The notes under the pieces were generated by a model, which was given only the letters and a program-made list of their open reading frames with translations, made no database searches and was not told the DNA's origin. Shown piece by piece: positions 6,344 to 13,128 of a DNA stretch of 24,156 bases. The stretch comes from a virus. The stretch lies in IMG/VR virus record IMGVR_UViG_3300046810_000291, positions 1 through 24,156 of that record. One strand, given 5' to 3'. The position numbers were made by a program, and so were the translations under genes. Each line of letters starts with the position of its first letter. The stretch's first letter is position 1.

Positions 6344-7021
6344 ATGACAAGAATCGTTAGATGGCTTAATCTTCCCCAGGTTATTGCTGCGTTTTTGGCT
6401 TTCGGCCTGATAACAGACCTTATCCTCGTCGGCCGGGAGTGCGGTCTGAGCAAATCTGATTGGGCAGCTTGGGTCCAAGCTGTTGGCTCGATCATTGCAA
6501 TTGCCATCGCCATTTGGGTGCCTTACAAGCAAAAGCAGGATGCGGCGGCTGCCGATGTGAAAGACCGCCACGAAGAAGCGCGGCGAGTCTGTCTTGCAAT
6601 TCGTGACGAACTGACGATGCTTCAACGGCTTTTCACCGATGGTCCGAACGTATCCGCTCTGCTCGCCATTCCGCCTGGCGAAATATTCAACCGCGTCCTG
6701 CCGTCGGTCGATCCTATTGAGCGCTTCCCGATCTACGGCGCCGTGATCGGGCGCTTGACAATGATCGACGACGATCAGCTCAGGCAAGACATCATTAGCG
6801 CTTACGAGTGGGCGACTGGACTCATCCACGCAGGTATGCAAAATAATCGAATGCTTGCCGAACTCAGTGAGGCGGCGGCAAAGCGTGATGTTAGGCAATA
6901 CGATTTGCGACTGACACAACTTAAAGAATCCGCAGCTGGCATGAAGCATATCTGCAAGCAAACAATCGAACGTGTGACTGCGCTGCTGCCCGCTCTTGAC
7001 CGCGCTGCCGGCCGCGCTTAA
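6344..7021 (+). CDS. Membrane-anchored protein of unknown function, inserted against the operon
   Basis: This 225-residue protein has two N-terminal hydrophobic helices: about 10-29 (LPQVIAAFLAFGLITDLILVG) and 42-60 (AAWVQAVGSIIAIAIAIWVP). A cytoplasmic helical region begins with KQKQDAAAADVKDRHEEARR. The WxxWVQAxGSIxAIxxAIWV pattern occurs in many proteobacterial accessory membrane proteins with no assigned function. It lies on the plus strand inside the minus-strand early operon, starting 15 bases from the Ref start codon, so it behaves as a moron with its own expression. The ribosome site is weak. The gene ends 33 bases before the end of the next minus-strand gene. Confidence 0.75.
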   Translation: MTRIVRWLNLPQVIAAFLAFGLITDLILVGRECGLSKSDWAAWVQAVGSIIAIAIAIWVPYKQKQDAAAADVKDRHEEARRVCLAIRDELTMLQRLFTDGPNVSALLAIPPGEIFNRVLPSVDPIERFPIYGAVIGRLTMIDDDQLRQDIISAYEWATGLIHAGMQNNRMLAELSEAAAKRDVRQYDLRLTQLKESAAGMKHICKQTIERVTALLPALDRAAGRA

Positions 7022-7053
7022 CCGCACTGGGAAAATCATTTCTATTGCCATAG

Positions 7054-7455
7054 TCAGGCCCTTCGAAACGATACGCTCTCGCGTATTGACCATGCCGGCA
7101 CATCCCGACGTGGTCCCTTGCGATTCGGGATGTACCGCTTACTCAAGACCGGGCTGGCGAACACGCTCGGGCGATACTGCGCCGGCGTGATCTGGCCGAT
7201 CGGCTTTGCGCTCGGCTCCAGGTCGGCGAAGTGCTGCCGCGTCTTCTCGGTGACGCCGATGGTGCCGGCCGACGTCTCGCACAGCCAACCGATATCGAAG
7301 GCGTGATCGAGCTTGCCCTTGCGGGTGTGCTTCGGGCCGAAGTCGATTTCCGCCTGGAGTACTTCCATCGACAGTGGGCCGCGCTGCTGGATCAGAGCCG
7401 CGGCTTTGTAGATCGCGCTGCTCTTGATCGGGGTATGTGCTTTTTCGATAGTCAT
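7054..7455 (-). CDS. Conserved phage protein of unknown function, possible winged helix
   Basis: The 133 residues begin with a helix-rich part (KSSAIYKAAALIQQRGPLSMEVLQAEIDF) that could be a winged-helix DNA-binding fold. Later comes a tail with repeated aromatic/arginine positions (VLSKRYIPNRKGPRRDVPAW). I do not recognise a named family. It lies in the leftward operon after the cytosine methyltransferase. It is preceded by a short possible frame that overlaps its start by ATGA. Codon third positions are mostly G/C, as in its neighbours, which supports coding. Confidence 0.6.
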   Translation of the reverse strand: MTIEKAHTPIKSSAIYKAAALIQQRGPLSMEVLQAEIDFGPKHTRKGKLDHAFDIGWLCETSAGTIGVTEKTRQHFADLEPSAKPIGQITPAQYRPSVFASPVLSKRYIPNRKGPRRDVPAWSIRESVSFRRA

Positions 7456-7523
7456 GCGACCCTCTCGGTGGTGAATTTTCCATACGGCCAGACATCAACA
7501 GCGGCGACACCCTTAAATTGCAT
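7452..7523 (-). CDS. Possible 23-residue leader-like peptide
   Basis: A short frame on the operon strand, beginning MQFKGVAAVDVWPYGKFTTE, ends in a TGA that overlaps the ATG at 7455. The ATGA junction is the operon's usual coupling signal and is the main reason to list it. No strong ribosome site precedes it. An in-frame ATG ten codons earlier (7553) is an alternative start, and the frame stays open to 7817, but that upstream part reads like shadow of the plus-strand gene. Confidence 0.3.
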   Translation of the reverse strand: MQFKGVAAVDVWPYGKFTTERVA

Positions 7524-7592
7524 AAGAGCAACGCGACGATCTATTGAGTACATGCTAGGATTGGCTTTTGAACAAAAAATAAAGGACATCGC

Positions 7593-7799
7593 ATGGGGCT
7601 TTATGACCTTACGAACGAGCAGAAAGCAGCGCACAAACGCGCGGTCGAGATAACCGAGACCCAGGTTTTGGCAGCTGACAAAATCGTCAGCAAAATGCTT
7701 CAGTCGAGTTCTCCTGAGCGTCACAACGACATGGTTGCCGCTCTCGTCCAGGCGATGGCCACCAACTACCTGGCCGTGATTACCGAGGCCCATCGCTAA
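7593..7799 (+). CDS. Small helical protein of unknown function on the opposite strand
   Basis: This 68-residue frame begins MGLYDLTNEQKAAHKRAVEI and is predicted to be almost entirely helical, with a SSSPERHNDMVAALVQAMATNY segment. A good ribosome site (AAAGGA) lies 6 bases before the ATG. It is on the plus strand in the gap between the cytosine methyltransferase and the next operon gene, so any leftward transcript passes through it antisense. The competing minus-strand frame has less protein-like composition. No family is recognised. Confidence 0.55.
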   Translation: MGLYDLTNEQKAAHKRAVEITETQVLAADKIVSKMLQSSSPERHNDMVAALVQAMATNYLAVITEAHR

Positions 7800-7813
7800 C
7801 TGTTGATTGGTCA

Positions 7814-9376
7814 TCATGCTGCCCTCCCGACGAACTGCTGCTCATGCTTAAAGTTCGCCTCAATCAGCGCCTTAGCGAGCGGCGGGCACACCGAGTTACC
7901 GATCATGCGCACCTGAGATGCCTTGGACAGCGGCTTGCCGTTGTGCGTGGCTTCGAGGATGTACGTATCAGGAAAGCCCTGAGCGCGCGCCAGTTCGCGC
8001 GGCGTGAGCATGCGCATGCCGATATCTACGATCGCGTACGGCTCGCCGCGGACCATGACTAGACCAATGCGATCCTTAGTGGGGATCGTGTGCATCGGCT
8101 CATGCAGCGACTGATTTTGGCCACCTTCGCTGTAATACTTGATCAAGAAGGCCCGCACTTCACCGAAGTGGAATCCGCTGGCCGCGACGGTGTGTAGTGG
8201 TTCGTCGAGCGACTGCCCGGAGCAGTTGTTGCGGAGCTTGACCAGGTGCGAAGAGATCAACGCGTGATGATCGACCGAGGTGACCGTGCTGAATGGAGCA
8301 TCCATTGAGGCGCCCGGCGTCTCATGGCCGCCGTAGTGCTTGGCCAGGAAAGCGCAGACCAAGGCGAAGTGCCCACCCTTAATCTCGGCGCACTGAGTGC
8401 GCAGCGGCTCGTTGGTGTCAAAGACCCGCTGAGTCGAGCCGTTGGCGTGCTCAGTGATGAACGGCATCACAACTCCGCCGACGTCGACCGTGTATGGATC
8501 CTTCGCCTCGATGACAAACTTCTTCAGGCCTTTGGCAATGCGCGCCAAGGTCTTCTCGGCCAGAGGCTTGGTTCGGCCAAAGATGCTCGCGCACGGAATG
8601 GTCCAGTCAATGCACTCAGCCGCGGTGCGCCAGGGCAGCAGGCCACTTTTGGCGAAGCCGGGCGCCCTTGGGTTGCCATGGGTCGGCACGGGCCACCGGA
8701 TCGGCAGGCCGTCGCGGCGTGCGAAGACGAACAGGCGCTTCCGAATTGTCGGCGTGTTGTGCTCATAGGCGTGAAGAATGCGGTATTCGACCTTGTAGCC
8801 AAGTCCGGCGTGTAGACGCTCCATCGGGAAGTCCGCGCCGAGCGCATCGAAGATCTCCTGCTCGTCAGGATGCCCCTTCGGCAGGCCGGTCGACAGCGCA
8901 GCAATGAATGCCTGGAAGGTTCGGCCCTTCTCGGCAGGGATCGGCTTACCTTCGGCGTCGAGCGGCCCCCAATCGCGGAACTCCTCCACGTTTTCAAGCC
9001 CAATGCAGCGCGGCTTCTGGAAGGCGCCCCACTTCAGCGTGACCCATGCCAGGCCGCGAATCTTCTTTTCGCGTGGCTTGCCGCCCTTCGCCTTGCTGTG
9101 GTGCTTGCAATCTGGACTGAACCAAGCAAGCCCGATGGGGCGATTGTGCGTCACGAAGCCCGGGTGAACTGCGAACACATCCTCCCGGTAGTGTGCGGTA
9201 GCCGGATGGTTTGCTGCGTGCATTGCCAGCGCCTCACCGTCATGGTTGATCGCGACGTCAACCGGGCGGCCGAAAGCCTGCTCGATGCCCTCGGATGCTC
9301 CGCCCCCGCCGGCGAAGTTGTCGATGATGAGTTCGTGGCCCAAGTCGAGGCCCAGAGTCATGAGGTCGCGCTTCAT
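7814..9376 (-). CDS. dcm: DNA cytosine-5 methyltransferase
   Basis: The 520 residues hold the C5-methyltransferase motifs in order. Motif I is FAGGGGASEGIEQAFG (21-36). Motif IV is WFSPDCKHHSKAKGG (85-99), with Cys90 as the likely nucleophile but SPDC in place of the usual PPCQ. Motif VI is GLENVEEF (127-133), motif VIII RKRLFVFARR (212-221), and motifs IX-X are RELARAQGFPD and MIGNSVCPPLAKAL near the end. The long region 290-440 is the presumed target-recognition part and contains repeated (D/N/H)EP-x-x-T units. No cognate nuclease is nearby. It probably modifies phage DNA against host restriction. Start and stop overlap the next gene by ATGA at 9376/9373. Confidence 0.9.
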   Translation of the reverse strand: MKRDLMTLGLDLGHELIIDNFAGGGGASEGIEQAFGRPVDVAINHDGEALAMHAANHPATAHYREDVFAVHPGFVTHNRPIGLAWFSPDCKHHSKAKGGKPREKKIRGLAWVTLKWGAFQKPRCIGLENVEEFRDWGPLDAEGKPIPAEKGRTFQAFIAALSTGLPKGHPDEQEIFDALGADFPMERLHAGLGYKVEYRILHAYEHNTPTIRKRLFVFARRDGLPIRWPVPTHGNPRAPGFAKSGLLPWRTAAECIDWTIPCASIFGRTKPLAEKTLARIAKGLKKFVIEAKDPYTVDVGGVVMPFITEHANGSTQRVFDTNEPLRTQCAEIKGGHFALVCAFLAKHYGGHETPGASMDAPFSTVTSVDHHALISSHLVKLRNNCSGQSLDEPLHTVAASGFHFGEVRAFLIKYYSEGGQNQSLHEPMHTIPTKDRIGLVMVRGEPYAIVDIGMRMLTPRELARAQGFPDTYILEATHNGKPLSKASQVRMIGNSVCPPLAKALIEANFKHEQQFVGRAA

Positions 9377-9822
9377 GCCCGCACCTCGGCGCGCGCCATG
9401 CCGTAGAACGCCGCCATCATCGGGTGATGATCAGGAATGCCGCGCTGCAGCCGCACCTTGAACGGGCCGTCGTCCCGCATGATGTGGATATGGCGCGAAG
9501 GGTCCAGTGTGGCTGCATCTGGCTTCGGGCCCGGGTTCTTGGCTGGGCGTGCTAGGGCGCTGGCAATCAGGCCGGCGACGAATATCACCGCCTCTGACGA
9601 GTTGATCGTCAGGCGAATAAAATCCTCGCCAGCAGCTGCAGCGACCTCGTACTTGCCGCGCAGGTCGACCAGGTACTTGCGCACGCCGGAGGGCCCCACC
9701 TCCAACAACGCGCCGATCTCATCCCGCGTCATCGGCTTGAGCTGCAGCGCCGTGATGAGGGTGCGCATGCGTTCGATCCGGGCCGCGGTGTAGCTATGGG
9801 TTACGTGGTGGGCGCGGGTCAT
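9373..9822 (-). CDS. Phage protein with N-terminal helix-turn-helix, unknown function
   Basis: The 149 residues start with TAARIERMRTLITALQLKPMTRDEIGALLEVGPSGVRKYLVDLRGK, a clear winged-helix pattern with recognition helix near GPSGVRKYLVDL. The ending HIHIMRDDGPFKVRLQRGIPDHHPMMAAFYGM is of a kind seen in phage proteins of this region. It overlaps the methyltransferase gene and the clamp-like gene by ATGA on either side, so the three are coupled. It may regulate the operon or assist the methyltransferase. The family name is unknown to me. Confidence 0.65.
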   Translation of the reverse strand: MTRAHHVTHSYTAARIERMRTLITALQLKPMTRDEIGALLEVGPSGVRKYLVDLRGKYEVAAAAGEDFIRLTINSSEAVIFVAGLIASALARPAKNPGPKPDAATLDPSRHIHIMRDDGPFKVRLQRGIPDHHPMMAAFYGMARAEVRA

Positions 9823-10511
9823 GCCGATCCTCCAGCCGACATACTGGCGAGATCATCCACAACGGGCAGCCTTGCGACCCACGCGGGTGTGGCCGAAATC
9901 GGATCATCGCCGCGCATTGGCATCAATACGCCCACGAACTCTGGGGCGGCCAACATCCGGACAACGGCGCTCGATTGCGAGTCGCCATTCACCGTGAAGA
10001 ACTGCAGGCCGCTATAGCCCCGAAGCTTGATCGCACGCGTCTTGGCCGCCGCGCTCGCGGCTTTCTCGCAGAGAGCGATCAATGGGCCGCCATACAAGCC
10101 GACGAGCCCAGGCTGCAGCGTTTCTTCTTTCGGGATCACACGCTCATAGCGCGGATACTGCGCCTCGACATCAGGCCGGCCCGCCTGGATATAGACCTCA
10201 GCGCTGCCGTTTTCGACCACTGCAAGGCGATCGCCGATCATGACGACAGCGCGTTCATTCGCGAGTCCACTTGCGCAGGCCTGTTGCATCCGAGCGTCGA
10301 AGCGCAGGATCACCTCGTGCTCGCAGACGGCATCCCTGTCATGTATTGCACCCAAGGCATGACCATTCGTTGCACAGATTACAGCCCCGCCGTCGCTATG
10401 CGGACGAACATTGATGGCGTTGAGGTAATAGCGGATGTCGTTCTTCGCCATGAACGGCGCAATGATCGGCAGGAGCTTGGCAGTCAGGCGCAGGTTTGCA
10501 TGCTTATTCAT
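9819..10511 (-). CDS. Compact DNA polymerase III beta-clamp-like protein
   Basis: The start at 10511 is fixed by an ATGA overlap with the preceding gene; the upstream extension is arginine-rich shadow. The 230 residues contain a stretch very like the second domain of bacterial DnaN (NDIRYYLNAINV, then GAVICATNGHALGAI, compare RYYLNG...VATDGHRLA). Further on come AQYPRYERVIPKE (compare FPDYRRVLP) and FVGVLMPMRG near the C-terminus (compare YVVMPMR). The protein therefore appears to cover only domains II and III of the three-domain beta clamp. It would encircle DNA as a processivity factor or compete with the host clamp. Family resemblance is from motif recall, not alignment. Confidence 0.7.
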   Translation of the reverse strand: MNKHANLRLTAKLLPIIAPFMAKNDIRYYLNAINVRPHSDGGAVICATNGHALGAIHDRDAVCEHEVILRFDARMQQACASGLANERAVVMIGDRLAVVENGSAEVYIQAGRPDVEAQYPRYERVIPKEETLQPGLVGLYGGPLIALCEKAASAAAKTRAIKLRGYSGLQFFTVNGDSQSSAVVRMLAAPEFVGVLMPMRGDDPISATPAWVARLPVVDDLASMSAGGSA

Positions 10512-10810
10512 GCTGCACCGCCAGTCTCGAACATGTCGGGGACGCGCGGATCCCGCTGAGGCACGCGGCTCGCAACCGCTGCCGTGGCACAGGCATCCGA
10601 CAGCCCGGTGGCGTCGGCCCGGTCGATGGCGGCGAATAGGGCCCGAACAGATTGATGATGCTGGGCGCTGTCGCAAGCGCGGATGTCGTCGCGCTGCTTT
10701 TGCAGGTGGTCGTAAGCCAGTGTCTTTGCGGCGAGGATTAGCGCCGAAACGGCGGCTGAAGCCTGATCTTCACCGGCGTGCGCCGCCGGCGTGAGTTTTT
10801 CTGCTAACAT
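10508..10810 (-). CDS. Small alanine-rich phage protein, unknown function
   Basis: A 100-residue, mostly helical protein (SAAVSALILAAKTLAYDHLQ, HHQSVRALFAAIDRADATGL) preceded by GGAGAACGC ending at its ATG, an adequate ribosome site. It overlaps the clamp-like gene by ATGA, so it is likely co-translated with it. No known motif is visible. It is the first gene of the tightly coupled block that runs leftward to the cytosine methyltransferase. Confidence 0.6.
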   Translation of the reverse strand: MLAEKLTPAAHAGEDQASAAVSALILAAKTLAYDHLQKQRDDIRACDSAQHHQSVRALFAAIDRADATGLSDACATAAVASRVPQRDPRVPDMFETGGAA

Positions 10811-10841
10811 GCGTTCTCCATTAGTTGTACTTGCTTCACTA

Positions 10842-10865
10842 AGCCCGGTTGCAGCCGGGCTTTTT
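10842..10865 (+). terminator. Terminator-like hairpin, T-run on the plus strand
   Basis: AGCCCGG-TTGCAG-CCGGGCT is followed by TTTTT on the plus strand. The neighbouring genes all run on the minus strand, where the same hairpin is followed only by TAGTG, so it is a poor terminator for them. It would stop transcription entering the operon from the left on the plus strand, or act as an RNA hairpin in the leftward message. Confidence 0.45.
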
Positions 10866-10969
10866 CATTTCTGCTGCTCTTCCACCAGCTTTCGGTACCG
10901 CTCGCGACTCATTACGTGTCCGGGCTCGATCGGCGTCGGCTCCGGTTGTTTCTCTTCCTCTTGATTCAT
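10865..10969 (-). CDS. 34-residue charged small protein
   Basis: This short frame begins MNQEEEKQPEPTPIEPGHVM and ends SRERYRKLVEEQQK. AGAGGACAG directly precedes the ATG at 10969, a strong ribosome site, which is why I prefer it to the longer in-frame start. The N-terminal half is acidic and proline-rich, and the C-terminal half is a basic amphipathic helix. Function is unknown. The hairpin 3' of it overlaps the bases after its stop codon. Confidence 0.5.
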   Translation of the reverse strand: MNQEEEKQPEPTPIEPGHVMSRERYRKLVEEQQK

Positions 10970-10979
10970 CTGTCCTCTC

Positions 10980-11243
10980 TTATTGACGGGCCTCAGTCGT
11001 GCTGACCTGGCTGGGTTTATCGTGGTATTGCTGGGGAATCGACTGTTCCAGCAGCTGACGAATTTCAAAGACCGGCAGGCCCAGGTACTCGTGCACGCGC
11101 AGGATCATTCGATCGCTGATCTCGCCCTTCTTGCGGGCTTTGCTGATGTCCGACGAGGTGACGTCCAGCTCGCGCGCCAGGGCCGAATCGCTCTTGATCT
11201 GGTACTCCTGACGCAACTTATCGAACAGCGTTGAAGCGCTCAT
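10980..11243 (-). CDS. Small Cro-like helix-turn-helix DNA-binding protein
   Basis: The 87 residues start MSASTLFDKLRQEYQIKS and contain DSALARELDVTSSDISKARKKGEISDRMI, a five-helix Cro/C1-type domain with recognition helix near TSSDISKARKKG. The segment LGLPVFEIRQLL then suggests a short dimerisation helix. I choose the ATG at 11243, preceded by AAGAGAG, over an in-frame ATG 13 codons upstream because the HTH family normally begins here. It is the third regulator in the leftward operon after the YdaS- and YdaT-like proteins. Its target is unknown. Confidence 0.7.
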   Translation of the reverse strand: MSASTLFDKLRQEYQIKSDSALARELDVTSSDISKARKKGEISDRMILRVHEYLGLPVFEIRQLLEQSIPQQYHDKPSQVSTTEARQ

Positions 11244-11303
11244 CTCTCTTGTTCCCCGATTGATGGTTATTGGTGGCGACATGCCCTGTCGCCTGGGTCC
11301 TTC

Positions 11304-11888
11304 CTACTTCGATGCGGATTCCGATACGCGGGCGACGGTTTGGCGTGCGACTACCTTGGCCATCGCGTCGCGCGCCGCGTTCTCGCAGGCCTGCGCGGCT
11401 TCCGTCAGCTCTTTGTGTGCAGTGAGCAGATCGGCGTCGCTAGCGTCGGCCGGTAGGTTCACGAGAGCCAGCTGCGCCTCACCCGCCTCCTTCATCACTC
11501 GCGGCAGGTGGCTGGAGACGTCTATACGACTGTTCTCGCCAGAGCCCACCTGACGCACTTCGATGCCCATCGGGCAGAACATCTGGCCCAGGCAGCTCAG
11601 GCGCCGCTCGATGGGCAGCGCAGCCAGGATGGAAGGGATCATGTTGGCCGGCAGATTGCCTTCGTCCAGCCAGCGAAAAATCTTCTGCGCCGACTTCCTG
11701 GCGCGGTCGAAAGCGTCGCCGCCGAAGTCAAAAAGGATCTCGGTGGAAGCATCGGCCCCACTTGCCTCGTGCGCCTCAACGATCACGATCGCCACCGCCT
11801 CGCGACTCATGCGGCTGGCGGTGCGCCATGCCTCGATCTCAGCGCGCAGAAGTGCTGCCGGGGCTTGAGTTTGAGGCGCTTGTTTCAT
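11304..11888 (-). CDS. YdaT/CII-like phage regulatory protein
   Basis: The start at 11888 has AGGAAAGAG just upstream; the longer frame to 11957 lacks support. The 194-residue product carries MSREAVAIVIVEAHEASG and then DRARKSAQKIFRWLDEGNLPANMIPSILAALP. The QKIFRW block with the following proline/leucine pattern resembles YdaT of the Rac and CP-933P prophages, which acts as a CII-type DNA-binding regulator. The C-terminal half (LPRVMKEAGEAQLALVNLP onward) is helical and probably multimerises. As in those prophages it follows a YdaS-like Cro gene on the same strand, though a 215-base gap separates them here. Similarity is moderate. Confidence 0.65.
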   Translation of the reverse strand: MKQAPQTQAPAALLRAEIEAWRTASRMSREAVAIVIVEAHEASGADASTEILFDFGGDAFDRARKSAQKIFRWLDEGNLPANMIPSILAALPIERRLSCLGQMFCPMGIEVRQVGSGENSRIDVSSHLPRVMKEAGEAQLALVNLPADASDADLLTAHKELTEAAQACENAARDAMAKVVARQTVARVSESASK

Positions 11889-11949
11889 GACTCTTTCCTT
11901 TTTGAAATGTATTCTTTGCACATCTGAGAACAACAACTGGAAGGGCAAC

Positions 11950-12156
11950 ATGACCAACGCCGCCTTCGTACTGATGAACTGCGATCTGGTCGCTGTTCCA
12001 CTGCGGGTCGGCGCGACCGGCGTGATTACGGTCTACTGCGGAGCTCAGCGGGCGAACGACCTTTTAACTACCGCCGACGCGGAATCTCTGGCTGAGCGCC
12101 CGGCTAGTCCGTTGCACGGCGTCGCGGCGCCGATTCCACTATCCCTAGCGATATAA
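11950..12156 (+). CDS. Possible small gene antisense to the cro-cII gap
   Basis: A 68-residue frame beginning MTNAAFVLMNCDLVAVPLRV lies on the plus strand between the YdaT-like and YdaS-like genes. GGAAGGGCAAC precedes the ATG, a good ribosome site, and third codon positions are strongly G/C, as in real genes nearby. It fills a 215-base stretch with no minus-strand gene and runs 53 bases into the 3' end of the YdaS-like gene in antisense. The sequence shows no known domain. Confidence 0.45.
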   Translation: MTNAAFVLMNCDLVAVPLRVGATGVITVYCGAQRANDLLTTADAESLAERPASPLHGVAAPIPLSLAI

Positions 12157-12319
12157 AGGCCGCAGGGCGGGCCAGCTTCAGAAATTTGAGCCGCGCCTTC
12201 GGTATGCCTAACTTCCTCCACTCAGAGACGGAAGCTGGTTGAATCTCACAAAGGCGCGCTACTTCGGACGTCCCGCCCAGGGCGTCAATGATTTCGTCGG
12301 GCGATTTCTCAGTAGTCAT
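12104..12319 (-). CDS. YdaS-like Cro-type repressor
   Basis: The 71 residues contain DEIIDALGGTSEVARLCEIQPASVSEWRKLGIPKARLKFL, the typical YdaS/Cro-like helix-turn-helix with recognition helix QPASVSEWRKLG. It is divergent from the cI-like gene and separated from it by three operators, the place of cro in lambdoid phages. The ATG at 12319 has no ribosome site but lies seven bases after the -10 of the PR promoter, so the message may be leaderless. ATG codons at 12328 and 12337 overlap or precede that -10, which argues against them. It should repress the cI-like gene or its own promoter. Confidence 0.78.
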   Translation of the reverse strand: MTTEKSPDEIIDALGGTSEVARLCEIQPASVSEWRKLGIPKARLKFLKLARPAAFISLGIVESAPRRRATD

Positions 12320-12326
12320 GAACACC

Positions 12327-12355
12327 ATTTTAGGCATGCCTAAACATAAACGCAA
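12327..12355 (-). promoter_or_regulatory. Leftward early promoter (PR equivalent)
   Basis: On the minus strand TTGCGT (12355-12350) and TAAAAT (12332-12327) are 17 bases apart. The spacer ends with TTAGGCATGCC, so the first operator (12330-12343) lies between and over the -10. The same spacing and operator register recur at the 19905 promoter. Predicted start of transcription is at or next to 12319, the A of the YdaS-like start codon. Confidence 0.7.
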
Positions 12356-12400
12356 GCATTTTTAGGCTTACCTCAATCAAAAAGATTTAGGATTACCTAA
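12330..12400. promoter_or_regulatory. Triple operator between cro-like and cI-like genes
   Basis: Three 14-bp sites fit TTAGG-N4-CCTAA: TTAGGCATGCCTAA (12330-12343, perfect palindrome), TTAGGCTTACCTCA (12362-12375) and TTAGGATTACCTAA (12387-12400). Centres are 32 and 25 bases apart. The first overlaps the leftward promoter. The third ends on the first base of the cI-like start codon, so occupancy would block that gene. This is the three-site arrangement of lambda OR. The binding protein is presumably the S24 repressor at 12400, with the YdaS-like protein as competitor. Confidence 0.8.
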
Positions 12401-13128
12401 TGGAAGAATGGAAACAAAGACTGACTCAAGCGCGCAAAGCTAAAGGGCTTAGCAAGACCGCGTTCGCTAAAGCCGTAGGCGTGTCCAACCCGACCGCAAC
12501 AGATTGGGAAAAGAGCGTTGAGGACGGCGGCATCAAAGAGATTTCAGGCTCAAATCTCGCAAAAGCGGCAGAGACGCTTGATGTCGACTCAACATGGATC
12601 TTGCTTGGTAAGGGTCGCGGCCCTGGATCGCCTGACGCGTCCGAGGTAGATATTAAGCACCTGCTACCTGGGGCAATCGGAGTCCGGGCAGTGGATGAAG
12701 ATGACCCCTCTCTGACACACATCCCTAAGGTCAAACTCAAGCTTTCGGCGGGCATCACTGGCTTCGACGCCGAGCCGGAGCGTTTTGATGGCTCAACGCT
12801 CACGGTGCCGACCTCTTGGCTGAAGAGGCATGGGTACATCCGCGAAAAGCTGCTTGCCACTCGAGTTGGCGGCGAAAGCATGGAAACCACGCTTTACGAT
12901 GGCGACGTAGTGATCGTCAACACTGCCGACACCACAAAGGTCGATGGTGCGGTCTATGCGTTCAACTACGAAGGCGAAGCGGTGATCAAGCGCCTGGCAC
13001 GTGATGCCGGCCAATGGTGGCTAACCTCGGACAATCCGGATCAGCGGAAGTACCACCGCAAGCTGTGCAAGGGCGGCGATTGCATAATCGTAGGACGTGT
13101 AGTCCGCAGGGAAAGCGACAGGCTTTAA
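12400..13128 (+). CDS. CI-like repressor: HTH plus S24 self-cleaving peptidase
   Basis: The 242 residues have an N-terminal Cro/C1 helix-turn-helix (about 3-68; LSKTAFAKAVGVSNPTATDW holds the HTH) and a C-terminal LexA/CI-type S24 peptidase domain. Ser160 (GGESMETTLYDGD) and Lys197 (YEGEAVIKRL) form the catalytic pair. The Ala117-Gly118 bond in LKLSAGITGF is the probable self-cleavage site. RecA filaments should therefore trigger cleavage and induction. Its ATG overlaps the third operator; AGGA inside that operator could serve as ribosome site, or the message may be leaderless. It is the lysogeny master repressor and is followed, with a TAATG overlap, by a small companion gene. Confidence 0.92.
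   Translation: MEEWKQRLTQARKAKGLSKTAFAKAVGVSNPTATDWEKSVEDGGIKEISGSNLAKAAETLDVDSTWILLGKGRGPGSPDASEVDIKHLLPGAIGVRAVDEDDPSLTHIPKVKLKLSAGITGFDAEPERFDGSTLTVPTSWLKRHGYIREKLLATRVGGESMETTLYDGDVVIVNTADTTKVDGAVYAFNYEGEAVIKRLARDAGQWWLTSDNPDQRKYHRKLCKGGDCIIVGRVVRRESDRL

Noticed and set aside
6333-6346. TTAAGATTCCTAA as a further repressor operator
   Set aside because: The half-site spacing is one base short and the left arm differs, so it does not fit TTAGG-N4-CCTAA.
7524-7817. Minus-strand frame continuing upstream of the 23-residue peptide
   Set aside because: Its composition is irregular and it is antisense to a plus-strand frame with a good ribosome site; only the coupled 3' part is kept as a weak candidate.
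10512-10676. Upstream extension of the clamp-like gene
   Set aside because: It overlaps the previous gene in another phase and is arginine-rich; the ATGA overlap fixes the start at 10511.
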